Below are positions 1 through 10,458 of a stretch of 64,000 bases of DNA, piece after piece. The stretch is from Charina bottae (Eukaryota; Chordata; Lepidosauria; Squamata; Charinaidae): NCBI GenBank assembly GCA_023362775.1, contig JALMGJ010000005.1, forward strand, positions 66,098,463 to 66,162,462. The letters run 5' to 3'. Both the position numbers and the translations under genes were made by a program. How positions within the stretch are numbered: the first letter of the stretch is position 1; the number at the start of each line of letters is the position of its first letter. The notes below the pieces were generated by a model, which was not told the origin of the DNA, searched no databases, and saw nothing but the letters and a program-made list of their open reading frames with translations.

Positions 1-198
1 GCATATAACTCAGTATGCTGAAATAGATTGTCATTGGATGATTTAAAATAACCCAGTCTGCTACCTTCTAGATGTATTGAATTATGACTCCATATCTCCC
101 ATCTTATTACGTATGTTAGGTGGATATTACAGAGGTGTAATCCAAGTATCTGGAGGGCACCAGGTTGGGGATATTTATGTTACTGAACCACTACATGG
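1..198. other. TCERG1L intron, no recognised feature
   Basis: Short intronic stretch up to the target duplication of the L1-type insertion. No coding signal found. The small reading frame here is of random size and composition. Confidence 0.6.
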
Positions 199-901
199 AA
201 ATAGCAATAGCATGGACTTCCGGTGGGGACATGGCGGACTGAACAGCTGTGCTTGCAGGCTCCACAGACAGAGCTGACAACACGGCAGTTTTTTTGGGCT
301 CATGCAGGTTTTTTCTGATGCCCTGGAGTGTTTTCATGGACAAGAAAATACTCGGAATCACCGCATTTGTCCTCCAGAACGGCACCTAGCAGCCAGAGGA
401 CCGCAAACAACGTTTGTGCTAATCCGGTAAGAGACGTTGGGAGGCTGGGTCGTCATCATTTCCAAGCCACGCTGTAGACTTAAAGGGACATTAAGACCAG
501 CCACCCCATTTTTAAATCACCCAATTTATATCTTTTTAAGTTTATGTATAGGCTTTCTACAGCAATGAGAAGCGATCTCTCATGGTGCTTATAGTTATTT
601 TTTGGGATTAACTTTTAAAAATCTTTTAAAGTTTTGGCTTGTTTCCCATCCTAATACTAAGGAGGACTGAGAGTAAATAATTGCCTCCCTGCTATTATTT
701 CTGTACTGAATTTGAAAATTTTAATATTTTCCTACACGTTGAATCTACTGTTTTGAATCTTCAGCTTTCTGCTGCCACTTTCTCTGGGGAGCTGCTTGTT
801 ATCATACTTTCACTTGTGTAAACAGCTTCTGGAAATTTTCCATTAACTCCTACTTTCACTAGTTAAGTACCTAGGGGGTGCCATAATCTACTGCCTGAGA
901 C

Positions 902-1276
902 ATGGAAGACTTCAAGCACACATTCTCAGACTTCCGTTCTGAGTTGAAACAGATTCTTTTCCATTCCTTTCAAGTTATTATGCAAGATATTCGGGACATT
1001 GTAGAAAACATCAGCTCTAAAATGTGTCCTCTGGCTGGGGATGTCGTGGAAGAAATTGAAGAACCTGACAATGATAGAAATGTTTCTATTGACAGCGAGA
1101 TTGAGGCTTTTGTCGAAATGCCAGACGACTGGATTGTTGGATTGAAGAAATTAAAGGGACAGACTGAATTGCAAATCATAAATGAAATTGTTTTTCTGAT
1201 GGAATGTTATGGAAAGGAAGAGGTTGTTATCTATGGGAGGTTAGAACTCCAGGTTAGAATTCCAAGTTCTGCTTAG
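902..1276 (+). CDS. Small open frame in the L1-type insertion, possible ORF1 remnant
   Basis: A 124-codon frame begins with ATG and starts MEDFKHTFSDFRSELKQI. It is acidic and helix-prone (long runs of Glu, Ile, Phe and Val, a possible coiled coil near residues 5-40) and ends in a plain stop. Its place after the 5' leader of an L1-type insertion suggests the N-terminal part of an ORF1-like protein, cut short where the element lost its middle. I do not recognise an RNA-recognition fold or zinc knuckle. It is not part of the host gene, which runs on the other strand. Confidence 0.35.
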   Translation: MEDFKHTFSDFRSELKQILFHSFQVIMQDIRDIVENISSKMCPLAGDVVEEIEEPDNDRNVSIDSEIEAFVEMPDDWIVGLKKLKGQTELQIINEIVFLMECYGKEEVVIYGRLELQVRIPSSA

Positions 1277-1502
1277 AACTTGGAGTTTTTAAGGGGGGCA
1301 GTTCGGCTGTCTCAATTTCTAAAGAAAAATGCTTTGTGTGTATTGTGGAGATATGTAAATGCTTTGGTTGACTTTGAAGTGGGGCAATGATTTAAGAATG
1401 TTTATCTGAATTGCTTTTAAGGCTTGTTTGACCTCATTTCTTTTTAAGGATTTGGATTAATATTATAAGGTATAATAATAAATGCTTGGCTTTAGGTTTA
1501 AT

Positions 1503-1706
1503 ATGATTAAGATTGTATAGTCGAAGGCTTTCACGGCCAGAATCCAATGGTTGTTGTGGGTTTTCCGGGCTGTGTGGCCATGTTCTGGCAGTTTTTGTTC
1601 CTAACGTTTCCAGCCACAGCGACTGGCAAAACGTTAGGAACAAAAACTGCCAGAACACAGCCACACAGCCTGGAAAACCCACAACAACCAACATGATTAA
1701 GATTGT
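1503..1706. mobile_element. Foldback of two inverted Penelope-like terminal segments
   Basis: Arms at 1549-1609 and 1628-1689 are near-perfect reverse complements around a spacer of about 18 bp. The unit 1517-1692 is bordered by the 14-mer ATGATTAAGATTGT (1503-1516 and 1693-1706). The arms contain TTCCTAACGTTT and GGTTTTCCGGGCTGTGTGGCC, which match my memory of the terminal repeats of reptile PLEs, including the ACGTTT core of their hammerhead region. It lies inside the L1-type insertion, so it is younger than that element. Confidence 0.65.
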
Positions 1707-2420
1707 TATAATTGTAGTATTATTAATTATAAGAGCAGACAATTTATATGCTTTTTAGATCTTTATTATAGTGGACAGAAATGTATAGAATAGTGGTAGG
1801 AAGGAAATAATTAAATAAATGTTGTCTTTGGGGGGGAAGTTGATTAGGAGGTTTATATATTTTCTTTTCTTTTAATATAAGGGGAGGGAGCAATTGTATT
1901 TAGTGATTTTTATATGTGCTGATGGAATGATTTATAGAAATAATGTGAGTTTGATTTGATATAGTGTAAGGGATTGATTATGGAAACTGCTGTATATTCT
2001 TGCTGTTAAAATTTGGAAGTCACCTCTTTATGTAATCTTTTAAAAAATTTCTTCTTGTGTTTTCACACTTTTTTAGTTCTTTTTCTTTTTGTAGTTTTTT
2101 TGCTTTTTTGTAATTTTTATCTTTGCTTTAAATCTAATAAAATTCTTTAAAAAAATAGCAATAGCATAAGCAAACATGGATAAGATCAAGAAAGATAAGC
2201 ACAAATCATATTCATATTGTTTCTTTTACAATACCTAACCTTATGTACAATAAATGGCAATAACATAATATCAAACAGTGTTGTTATCTATTAATAAGAA
2301 AGTAATATTAAGAACCAGTCTAAACCATTAGGCTGTTGCAATATAGTTCTTACATATATTGAGATTATATCATGTTGTCCTATATTACCGGAATAAAGAC
2401 AATCCCAGCCAATTTCTTAC

Positions 2421-2556
2421 CCCTCTTTCCAGAAGCATATTTCGAAAATGGGTAATACGTTCCTCCAAGGGAAGCGTAATCTGATGTTCTGATGTTTTCA
2501 CATTTTTGTCTTCCATTGTTATTTTTTCTAATTCAGTGTTCTGTGAATTTTCCAGC
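2421..2556 (-). CDS. TCERG1L: TCERG1L exon starting the first FF domain
   Basis: A 136-nt minus-strand exon with acceptor TTATTTAAG and donor AGAGGG|GTAAGA. It reads LENSQNTELEKITMEDKNVK, then TSEHQITLPLEERITHFRNM and LLERG. The segment LPLEERxTHFRxMLLERG is the conserved start of FF domain 1 in TCERG1-family proteins; FF domains bind the phosphorylated RNA polymerase II C-terminal domain and splicing factors. It takes one base from the preceding exon and ends in phase 0. The rest of FF1 must lie on the next exon, which I do not find in 1-2420. Confidence 0.88.
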
Positions 2557-3147
2557 CTTAAATAATATAAGAGATACACAAAGTAAAATATGCATTTTTA
2601 AACTCTTGGTGAACTTTAGAAGCTCAGCAGCAACTAGGAAAATACAAGCAACATATCTTTCTCTGCAGTGTATTTGGAAGGTATCCACTAAATTTTCATC
2701 TGAGACACTCTGTTATCATGCTATCAGTGAAATGTAACACCACCAAGCTCTGGTGTTAGAACAAACTTTTGACCCATTAAAAAATTGGCTTTTTCATATA
2801 ATCTAACAGTGCGTGCAGGAAAAGAGCTACTGCCAGTGTTCTCATTCCAAATGTCTGCATCATTTTCAAGAGCTACACCCCAACATTTGTCCATTTAGGC
2901 AAAGATCTAAAATGGAATTCTTTGTGTGCTTAGTGAAATGTATACCTTAGGCATGATCATGGTGCTTGATAACATGGGCATGTTAAATAAATTCATCCTG
3001 TCACATGAAAAATCCCCCCCCTATTTTTTTTTACTTAACAAGACATGGCAGAGAAGGAAAAGATGATGGGGAGGGACAAATATGACAAGAAAGGTAACTG
3101 AAAACAATAACTAAAAGTGCAGAAGTCTACTACATGTTCAATATATT
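2557..3147. other. Intron, nothing recognised
   Basis: AT-rich intronic DNA between the FF-domain exon and a hAT MITE. Contains a short C/T run near 3013-3032. No coding or repeat family recognised. Confidence 0.5.
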
Positions 3148-3246
3148 GCCTACTCCAGTGTTTCTCAACCTTGGCAACTTTAAGATGTGTGGACTTCAAC
3201 TCCAGAATTCACCAGTCAGCCAAGATTGAGAAACACTGGACTAGTC
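3148..3246. mobile_element. hAT-type MITE (CAGTGTTTCTCAACC termini)
   Basis: The unit 3156-3238 starts CAGTGTTTCTCAACCTTGGC and ends GATTGAGAAACACTG, giving inverted ends with the CAGTG of hAT elements. Flanking 8-mers GCCTACTC (3148-3155) and GACTAGTC (3239-3246) match at 6 of 8 positions, as for an aged hAT target duplication. The inner segment (ACTTTAAGATGTGTGGACTT) is a familiar reptile MITE core. A half copy lies at 42862-42915. Confidence 0.8.
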
Positions 3247-3495
3247 TATTCTTACTGGCAAGACTTGTCAGGGTCTGAAATCATTCACAAAATATCTTAT
3301 TTTGGGATCCTTTGGCCAGAAAACCTTCACAAGACATTTCCTACTTTAAGGTGATAGGACCTGGAAAACAATGAAGTAAGAAGATATTTTTATCTTCCAC
3401 TTCTATTACTCAGTGCACTTACTATATGCTTACTTAAGAAAGAGTGTGAAGAAGTGACTAACCCTGAGATACAAAAAGAGGATTTGGTCTGAAAT

Positions 3496-3753
3496 AGTAA
3501 TTTAACTGAAACCTGTTTGGTGTGGTTAAGGCATCAGGCTAGAAACTGGGAGGCTGTGAGTTCTAGTCCTGTCTTAGGCACAAAGCCAGCTGAGTGACCT
3601 AGGGCCAGTCATTTTCTCTCAGCCCTAGGGAGCACACAAAGGCAAACCACTTCTGAAATCTTGCCAAGAAAACTGCCAGGACTGGTTCCAGCAGTCGCCA
3701 GGAGCCAAGACTTACTCAAAGCCCCCCCCTCCCCCCAAAAAAGTGATTTAACT
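3496..3753 (+). mobile_element. Sauria-type tRNA-derived SINE
   Basis: The body 3508-3741 is bordered by AGTAATTTAACT (3496-3507) and AGTGATTTAACT (3742-3753), one mismatch in 12. The 5' part has an A-box-like TGGTTAAGGCATCAGGC and a B-box-like GAGTTCTAGTCC. The middle reads GACCTAGGGCCAGTCA, and the 3' part (AAACTGCCAGGACTGG...CAGTCGCCAGGAGCC) resembles the BovB-derived tail of Sauria SINEs. It is oriented opposite to TCERG1L. Confidence 0.78.
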
Positions 3754-5239
3754 ACCCAACTTGTTCATTTTCTTGTCGAGGAATTAAAAAAAGAACCTTC
3801 ATCGGTTTCCCCCCACCCAATCCCAACTTACTTTCTACTTGATTCTTCTTTAAGAAGGAATGATTAACAATACAACAAATAGAGAAACTAGTTTTAAAAA
3901 TGGAATAAAAGAAAACTGACTTTCAGTAGCAACACAACTCAGACACCAAGTGAAATCAACTAAAGATTAGAAACTGGTGAGAGAGAAAGAGAGAGGTCAA
4001 TTGTAATAGAAATGTTAAAATCAACTTTCAGGTAATAATTTGCATTCCCCAGTTAAGCAATATGGGTCCTTACTTATTATCTTCTTGCCATCAATAATTG
4101 CTTTATACAATTTCACTCTTAAATTACACTAAAATGGGTATTGCAAGGTATTAGTAGCACTAAAGCCATCAAATTGTCACTTTTCATATTAGAATAGTGA
4201 CTTGGATATTGTATTAGCTATTTTAATTCTTTCAAATTGTAATATTCTGTAATATGATCTATGAAACTTCCAATCTAATTTCTGGTAACTACCAAGCATT
4301 TATATTCAGTGAAATGGATGGGAACCAGAAAGCTAAATCATCAGCAAAGGCAGCCAGAGAGAATCTCTTTCTTTCAGTATAGTTAATTAAAATGATTCAA
4401 CAAATCAAATAGTTGTGCATTTATATTTGCACCTAAAACTATCATAAAAGAAAAATGAATTACACCATTATGCAAATTAAAGAATGTTAAACCAGTGTAT
4501 TGAAACTCTGGAGTTTGAAGAAATATAAATGGAGTTGGGCTATACTTTTTTCTTAACAGTGTATCCTTTTTAATGTCATCTATCATCTATCATTATCTAA
4601 ACATGAGAACAAAATATCAATATGAATCTTTATAATAATATAATATATATTATCACTAGGAATCTAGAAAATGGGATGAGTTTAAATAGTAACCACAGAT
4701 AAGAGCATAGCACCTTACTCCCGTTCATAAAATAATTATTCATGATTGTGGGCAGTAGGTTTGTTTATTCCATGAGATGTCCACTGTTCAGGCCAGAACA
4801 GTTTTGCTCCTTCCTCTATTCTGCAAAGGTTAAATAAAACTCCTAGAGCAATTTTATTGGAAGACAGTTTCTGCAAAGTTCCTAGGAGTTGTAAAGGAAA
4901 TCTTACAAAACCTGTGTGGTATAGTAATTAGACTAGGTATAAGGAATCTTGGAACAAAAATGTTTCTCACTACTTGGATGTTTCCTAGGGACTGAGAGCT
5001 GTAATTCAGAAATATCTCAAGAGCCATAGGTTGTCAACACTGGATTAGAGGAATAGAAGAGTAAGATCTCTCTCTCTCTCTCTCTCTCTCTCCCCCCCCC
5101 CTTTGTACTAATAGTTAGTAATTAATATAGGAATTGAGATTTAATTGGTAATTAGTTATGCTCTAGTTGGGAAAAGATCAGTTACATTTTCTTCTGACAT
5201 GTCTAGAACAGTTGAACATCTCTAAGAATAGCCTTTTTC
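3754..5239. other. Intron with a (CT)n/C-run microsatellite
   Basis: No gene or recognisable transposon. A (TC)n tract followed by ten or more C lies at about 5069-5102. The rest is AT-rich intronic sequence. Confidence 0.5.
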
Positions 5240-5611
5240 TTTGATTGATTGATTGATTGATCTATTGTCATCAGGTCCATGTCAGCTCCTCGCAACCATG
5301 TAGAAAGACCTTCTCCAGGATGATCTGTCCTGAAACTGGCCTTTCAGTCACTTCCAGCAGTGACAGAGAAACCATCACTGCTGTAACAAATCCATCCACC
5401 TTGCTGCTGATTGGCCTCTTCTCTTTCATCTTTCTCAGCATTATGGACTTCTCAAGAGAGCTGGCTTTTCATATAATGTGGCAAAAACATGGTAATTTGA
5501 TCCTGGTGATGTGTGCCTCAAGTGAGAACTCATCATTGATTTATCCTGTTAGTTTTCTTAGCTATCCATGATATTGTGGAGTCCATGGTGCTCTCTGAGC
5601 CTTGTTGTTTT

Positions 5612-5653
5612 CTTGCAGACGTTTCATTGTCAGGCTAGGCAACATCTTCAGTG
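5612..5653 (-). ncRNA. Hammerhead-ribozyme-like motif in PLE terminal repeat
   Basis: On the minus strand CTGAAGA (RC of 5645-5651) is followed about 20 nt later by GAAACGTC (GAAAC is the RC of 5621-5625), with short complementary stretches between. PLE terminal repeats are known to carry minimal hammerheads (core CUGAUGA...GAAA). Here the first box is CUGAAGA, one change from consensus, so this may be a decayed or variant version. Confidence 0.45.
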
Positions 5654-6374
5654 TGTAAAGGGAGTGGGATTTGCTCTCTGTTTATATACCATGGCTTGTC
5701 CTGCCTGTGTTGGTGGGGGTGTTGTACTCTCCTTGGTAGTACCTTGATTGGGTTGTTGTTTGCTGCTTGGTTGATTGACTGAGTTAATAGTTCCTTGACT
5801 GGGGTTTATTGTGTTGTTTGATTGCTCCTTTGGTGCTAATCTTGGTGTTAATCTTTGCATATCTGGGTGATGATTGCTGGCAAGGAGGTGTTCTGGTCTT
5901 CTGGCTTTTCTATTGTCTCTTATGAATGGTATGTAAATGTTGTTTACCTCTATGTGTCTGTTGATGGCTGCTTTGTCTGAGTGCCAAGCTTCCAGAAATT
6001 CTCTAGCATTTTTGGATTTGGCTTGGTTTAAGATGCTCACAGTTTCCCAGTTGAAAGTATGGTTAAGTCTGTCCATGTGTTGTGAATTAAGGAGTTTTCA
6101 TCATGTCTTCTGACTGCTAGTTGGTGTTCATGGATGAGTTCTGCTAGTCTTCTGCCAGTCTATCCTACAGTACATAGTGGCTATTACAGTCCTTACACTG
6201 TATATTGTAGATAACTCCTGTTTTTCCTTCTTGGGCTACTGGGTCTTTTGCTTTACTTGCGATGTTCTGAAGGGCTTTGGTTGGTTTGTGTGCTACGGTG
6301 ATGCCGTGTGGTTGTAAAAGTCTATTAGTAGTTTCTGAGATGTTTCTGATGTATGGCAGTGTAATCCTTTTCAT
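5648..6374 (-). pseudogene. PLE GIY-YIG endonuclease remnant
   Basis: The upstream frame begins the nuclease (GVIYNIQCKDCNSHY, then YV in place of YIG) and stops early. The downstream frame continues with MDRLNHTFNWETVSIL and FLEAWHSDKAAINRHIE. Compared with the intact-frame copy at 53475-54056, the segment holding GQTGRRLAERIHEH is shifted out of frame here. In PLEs this domain nicks target DNA. Confidence 0.85.
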
Positions 6375-6518
6375 AGGTTCTGTTGGTTTTGCTGTGGTGG
6401 GTTGAGTGGCCAGGCAATTTTTGATAAAGTTGCGTGGATATCCATTTTGCTGGAAGATGCTATATAAGTGGTCTATTTCCTTTTTCTGGTGTTCTGGGTT
6501 GCTGCAGTGCGTTTGTGC

Positions 6519-7090
6519 TCATCTGAATAGTGTTCTTACACAGCTCGTCTTGTGGGAGGTAGGGTTATTGCTTTGGTAGTGGAGCACTTGGTTAGTGTGG
6601 GTAGATTTCCGGTAGACTTGTGTTTCTAGAATGCCATCATTTCCTCTACTGATGTGGATGTCCAAGAAGGGTAGTGCGTTGTTGTTTTCTTCTTCCCTTG
6701 TGAATTTTATTCCTTTGAAGATGTTGTTGATGGTTTCGTGTGTTTTCTCCAGTTGATCCTTTTTTATTATGACAAAGGTGTCATCTACATACCGGATCCA
6801 TACTTTGGGTTGTATGTGTGGGAGTGCTATCCTTTCTAGACGTTGCATTACTCTGCTATGAGTCCTGAGAGTGGTGATCCCATAGGTGTTCCTTTGATTT
6901 GTTGGTATATTTGTCCATCAAACTGAAAGTAGGTGGTGAGGCAGTGGTTGATGAGTTCCATGATTCTGGGTATTTTGATCTTGGTGTATCTAGTTAGGTC
7001 AGGTGTGTTACGTAGAACTGCTGCCATGGATTCAATCGCTAGTGCTTGGTCTATGGATGTAAAGAGTGCATTGACATCAAATGACACCAT
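6519..7090 (-). pseudogene. PLE reverse transcriptase remnant
   Basis: Two abutting minus-strand frames carry RT motif A (SFDVNALFTS), motif B (GTPMGSPLSG) and motif C (YVDD), with the thumb region following (LPFLDIHISR). A stop codon at the 6848 junction separates B from C, and the region upstream of motif A is missing because the element is 5' truncated. The catalytic Asp residues of motifs A and C are still present. No activity is expected from this copy. Confidence 0.88.
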
Positions 7091-7330
7091 AATTTCATCT
7101 TCATCTATTTTTAGGTCTTTGATTTTCTGGAGGCACTGTAGTGGGGAGTTGATAAAGTATTCTCTTTCCTATGTGAGATGCCCAAGTTTTCTTGTAAGTT
7201 CTTTAGCTATGTATCCATGATATTCTCAGGAGTGTTTTCCAACATCAAAGTTCAAAGATGTCATTCTTTATATTCTGCTTCTTCAAAGTCCAACTTTCAT
7301 TTCCATAGAGGTTAGTAAATTACAATGGAG

Positions 7331-8605
7331 ATGTAGTGAAGCTACACCTGTTCATGGCCATTCCGGTGGCATTTGGGATGGAGGCAACAATCCAGGATTT
7401 GTTCTTGAAAAAAAATGTTTTAATTTCTTTGTTCATCTGTGAAATTAAACTCATATTGTTTGACTAATCAGGACTAAAACAGATTTTCATACAGTAGTCT
7501 AGGCTGGCAGAACTTCCACTAGAATACTTTGATATTTGTTATCTCCCTTAAAGTGATTAAAGTTCAAAAGGTGCATATTCCAAAAAAGTAGCTGCAATGA
7601 CAGAAAGAGGCTACATTTGAATACAGTACAAGATACTCCCCATCAGATGGTACAGTAATGGGGAATAAATTTGAAAAATAAATAAATAAATAAATGTAGT
7701 GATGGTTGAAGCAGATATATGCATTGATGACAGTACATATCCACAAACATTCTGAACACCCCAATCCTACATTAACCCTGATCACCAACAAGAAAAAAAA
7801 TATTGTCCAACTCTGCTTTGAGCTGGTGCCTTGTTATTCCTTAAATTCCATTACCAGAAGAAAACCAAATATTGATCTATAGTGGCACACTTTCCATAGA
7901 CATGGTTAAATGGACCATGGTTAGATCAGCTCCATTTATCTTTTCCCTTTTGGGGACTGATTTCTGGTTTGCCATATTTCTCTCTCTCTCTCTCTCTCTC
8001 TCCACACACAAAAATATTTGCTTGATTGAACTTTTTTTTAAATATAGTTGGGGATCCAAACTATTTTTTTTAACCTTCAATAAGATAAGTGTACATCCAC
8101 ATGCTTATCCACATGCTTCATCCACATGAATTATCATGAACCCACAAGGTAAGTTCAGGAAATGCTAAGGAAGAGTCCCCAAGGAGTCCAGTATAATTGA
8201 AAGCATGCTCAGCTTTGAAATGTTAAATAAGGAAGATAGGGACTGTTTGGTTGCCTTATAGTTTTTAAGCAGTACCTACATCCCATGTTGGCCCTCACAA
8301 TAGAGTATGCTAGCTGGAATTTGTCCTGATAGCATCTGTCTTACCACTGGTCCACTGGGAGCAAAACATTCAAATTTGCTCCCAGAGAGATCCACAGCAG
8401 AATTATTTTTCATCTCAGTCAATGTGTATTTAAGATCAGCAATAGACCCAAAGGAGCCTTTTCTTTCCCCTTTCTTTCTTTAATTAGGTATTCCTCATTC
8501 ATGAATGGCCATTTCTGCAGTGCAATACAGTGATTGCTCCCTGAAAAAAGCAGACAATATATCCATGGGTCCATCTGGTCTCCAGCCTATTCCTGCTTAA
8601 CTGAA
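7331..8605. other. Intron with simple repeats
   Basis: No gene. An (AAAT)n tract lies at about 7676-7696 and a (TC)n tract at about 7979-8003. The rest is unrecognised AT-rich sequence. Confidence 0.5.
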
Positions 8606-8606
8606 A

Positions 8607-8658
<52 letters not shown>

Positions 8659-8722
8659 CATCCATCCATCCATCCATCCATCCATCCATCCATCCATCCA
8701 TCCATCCATCCATCCATCCATC
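8606..8722. repeat. Compound tetranucleotide microsatellite (TATC)n-(CATC)n
   Basis: About 12 TATC units run directly into about 17 CATC units with no interruption. GATA-type tetranucleotides are abundant in snakes. The sharp switch between units suggests a T-to-C change that spread by slippage. Confidence 0.95.
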
Positions 8723-8824
8723 ATTTCAATGTGACAGGCTACACTGCAATCAGTAAACAATGTATATACTTGCATTTTTTCTCAGTTACACAATGCATCC
8801 AAAAGACAGACTTTAAATTTTAAG

Positions 8825-9056
8825 GAAATTGATTTTGATTGGATATCAGGAAACAATTCTCAACAGTAGCATCTATTCAACAATGGCACAGACTGCCTTA
8901 GGAGGTGGTAAACTCTTCTTTTCTGGATGGGTTTAAAAAGAGGTTGGATGGTTATCTGCCAGAGATGCTGTTTTACTGGATTACAGCACTGGGTAGGATT
9001 TTGGACTAGATGATCACCAAGTGTCCTGCCAACCCTTATATTCTCTGAATCTCTGA
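8825..9056 (+). mobile_element. CR1 LINE 3' end
   Basis: The order of segments matches the 3' region of CR1 elements: ...GGAGGTGGTAAACTCTTC, GTTTAAAAAGAGGTTGGATGG, TCTGCCAGAGATGCTG, TTGGACTAGATGATCACC, and the terminal ATTCTCTGAATCTCTGA-type short repeat. 5' truncated; no reading frame of note. Confidence 0.8.
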
Positions 9057-9288
9057 TTTCTTAAGAAATTGTTAGACCTCAAAATAGTTCAAAAATTTCA
9101 GAATCATACAGTAGTTCATTATAAGAAGAATGATTGCACTACAGTTCTGGAGAATCTGATCATGTTTTGTGTTTTTATGCTTTATGCGTAAGATGACTTA
9201 GGAGGAGGAGGAGGAAGTAGTAACAGTTTTTGCCAGGGCTGGCCTTCTCCTCCTTTTTTTTTAAAAAAAAAATACCCTTAAGACTTAC

Positions 9289-9355
9289 TTGTTTCTCTTT
9301 GTTTTGATGCTGTTGTCCTCACTTATGTCCTCTGGATCTGTGCCATCTTTATCAG
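9289..9355 (-). CDS. TCERG1L: TCERG1L exon (acidic/basic linker between WW and FF domains)
   Basis: A small 67-nt minus-strand exon with acceptor GTTTCCTTTTAG and donor AACAA|GTAAGT, close to consensus. It enters with two bases (A+CT gives Thr from the WW exon) and reads DKDGTDPEDISEDNSIKTKR, then Asn, leaving AA to make Lys with the next exon. The acidic run followed by KTKRNK is a plausible nuclear linker with a basic patch. The phase match on both sides, across introns of 18.4 and 6.7 kb, is the main reason to believe it. Confidence 0.8.
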
Positions 9356-10400
9356 CTAAAAGGAAACACAACAAATTAGACATATGACAAATATGTCATT
9401 AAGCCAACCAGATCAACCAGTTTTAAGTTTTGTTTTATTAGATCTGGTTCACTTTCTAAATTTTCCCTTTCTCTGGCCATTACAAATGATTTAAAAGTTC
9501 AATAGTAATTTGTTCTTCTCACTATTTAGTTTAGAAATCTCTCTGTGTTTTTGTGCATTACATACACATATAACTCCATTTCTTTCTCTCTCTCTCTTAT
9601 TATACTTATAATAGGTTAGAGTGTTACAGTTTTAGAACTTGCTGGGAATTAGGGAAATGCAGTCCAGCACATCTGGAAGCAAGGATTATGCAAAAGTAAT
9701 GTTACCTATGTGCACATGAGTTAACCTATGCAGATAAAATGGCATTGATAATGACTTGATTTGATTGTGAAGCCTATCAAATTCTTTTCACTTGTATAGG
9801 CAACAAACAGGCAATCAGTCCTTGCAGGTTCAGTCATAGATAACAGAAGTGGGAATAGTACAACAGGTAGGCAGAGAGTAATAACATCTTAACTGTCTGT
9901 TGTCTAGGAGCTTATCAAGTGGAATTCTATGAATCTTCTTTCAAGGATTTAGTATCCTTGAAACCATTCCTCTCATTTAGAAAAAAACTGTGTAGAAAAG
10001 TAAAGATTCTCAAAAGTGATTTGCAAGCACCAAGAAGAAATGCAGAGAAGAAAAATCACTGTAATGGATGAACTAGGGCCACACTGTGTTCACTGTAAAC
10101 TTGCAGTATAAACAGGTTCTGCAACAATCAACTTGTGCAAACATTAACTTAAGCAGCGTCTTCTGCATTATGAGTATGCCAGCATACTGCCTATAACTCC
10201 TAGTTGGTGGCATGCAAGCAGCAATAGGTTGGCTTGCAAGGCAGTTTCTAGATTAGAGATCTTAGCTTGCATAGAATAGCATGAGCATGTTTGATGTAAA
10301 TATGGAGTTTGATTTTGCTTATGGCATACAAGCCCCAATGTGCCCAAACTGATTGGAATTATCCCTACTGTTAGGCCTTGGAAAAGATATTCAAATGCCA
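9356..10400. other. Intron, nothing recognised
   Basis: AT-rich intron. A fragment near 9640-9690 (GGGAATTAGGGAAATGCAGTCC...CATCTGGAAG) looks like the inner part of a hAT MITE. Nothing else recognised. Confidence 0.45.
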
Positions 10401-10458
10401 TGATGGGTCTATAGCTATGAAGATCAACATTGTGCAAGCCATGGTATTTTCTGTGATA

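Larger units (their letters stand above)
199..2167 (+). mobile_element. L1-type non-LTR insertion, internally deleted, with 15-bp target duplication
   Basis: The 15-mer AAATAGCAATAGCAT occurs at 199-213 and again at 2153-2167. The body (214-2152) starts GGACTTCCGGTGGGGACATG and ends AATAAAATTCTTTAAAAAA, an A-rich tail, as for target-primed reverse transcription. The start resembles that of the second insertion at 33026 (GGGACTTCCGAAGG...), and both 3' ends share a T-rich leader to a TAATAAAATT motif. I therefore treat them as one family, an L1-type element with most of ORF2 missing. A PLE-derived foldback sits inside. The L1 assignment rests on TSD length and layout; no reverse transcriptase remains to confirm it. 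Confidence 0.65.
5563..7224 (-). mobile_element. Penelope-like element (RT plus GIY-YIG), 5' truncated
   Basis: The insert 5576-7211 is flanked by TATCCATGATATT (5563-5575 and 7212-7224). On the minus strand 7090-6848 reads SFDVNALFTSI and GTPMGSPLSGLIAE (RT motifs A and B). 6848-6519 carries WIRYVDDTFVII (motif C, YVDD). 6374-6165 has GVIYNIQCKDCNSHYV (start of GIY-YIG), and 6076-5648 the C-terminal region. Stops and frameshifts separate these blocks, so no full protein is made. RT plus a C-terminal GIY-YIG nuclease is diagnostic of PLEs. The 3' terminal repeat at 5576-5660 carries a hammerhead-like motif. Confidence 0.92.
5240..7330 (-). mobile_element. BovB/RTE LINE 3' end, split by a PLE
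   Basis: Minus-strand reading gives the C-terminal region typical of BovB (an arginine-rich segment, a Trp-Met-Asp stretch, then a Trp-containing end), ending in a TTGA microsatellite at 5240-5261. A homologous plus-strand copy at 17175-17625 shares the same order of segments. The two BovB parts (about 5262-5575 and 7212-7330) are separated by a PLE at exactly duplicated bases. Reading frames are broken. The upper boundary is approximate. Confidence 0.72.

Noticed and set aside
6933..7220. 95-codon plus-strand frame
   Set aside because: It is the antisense of the PLE reverse transcriptase.
8606..8722. CRISPR-like regular repetition
   Set aside because: These are tetranucleotide microsatellites in a vertebrate intron; no spacers of array type exist anywhere in the window.
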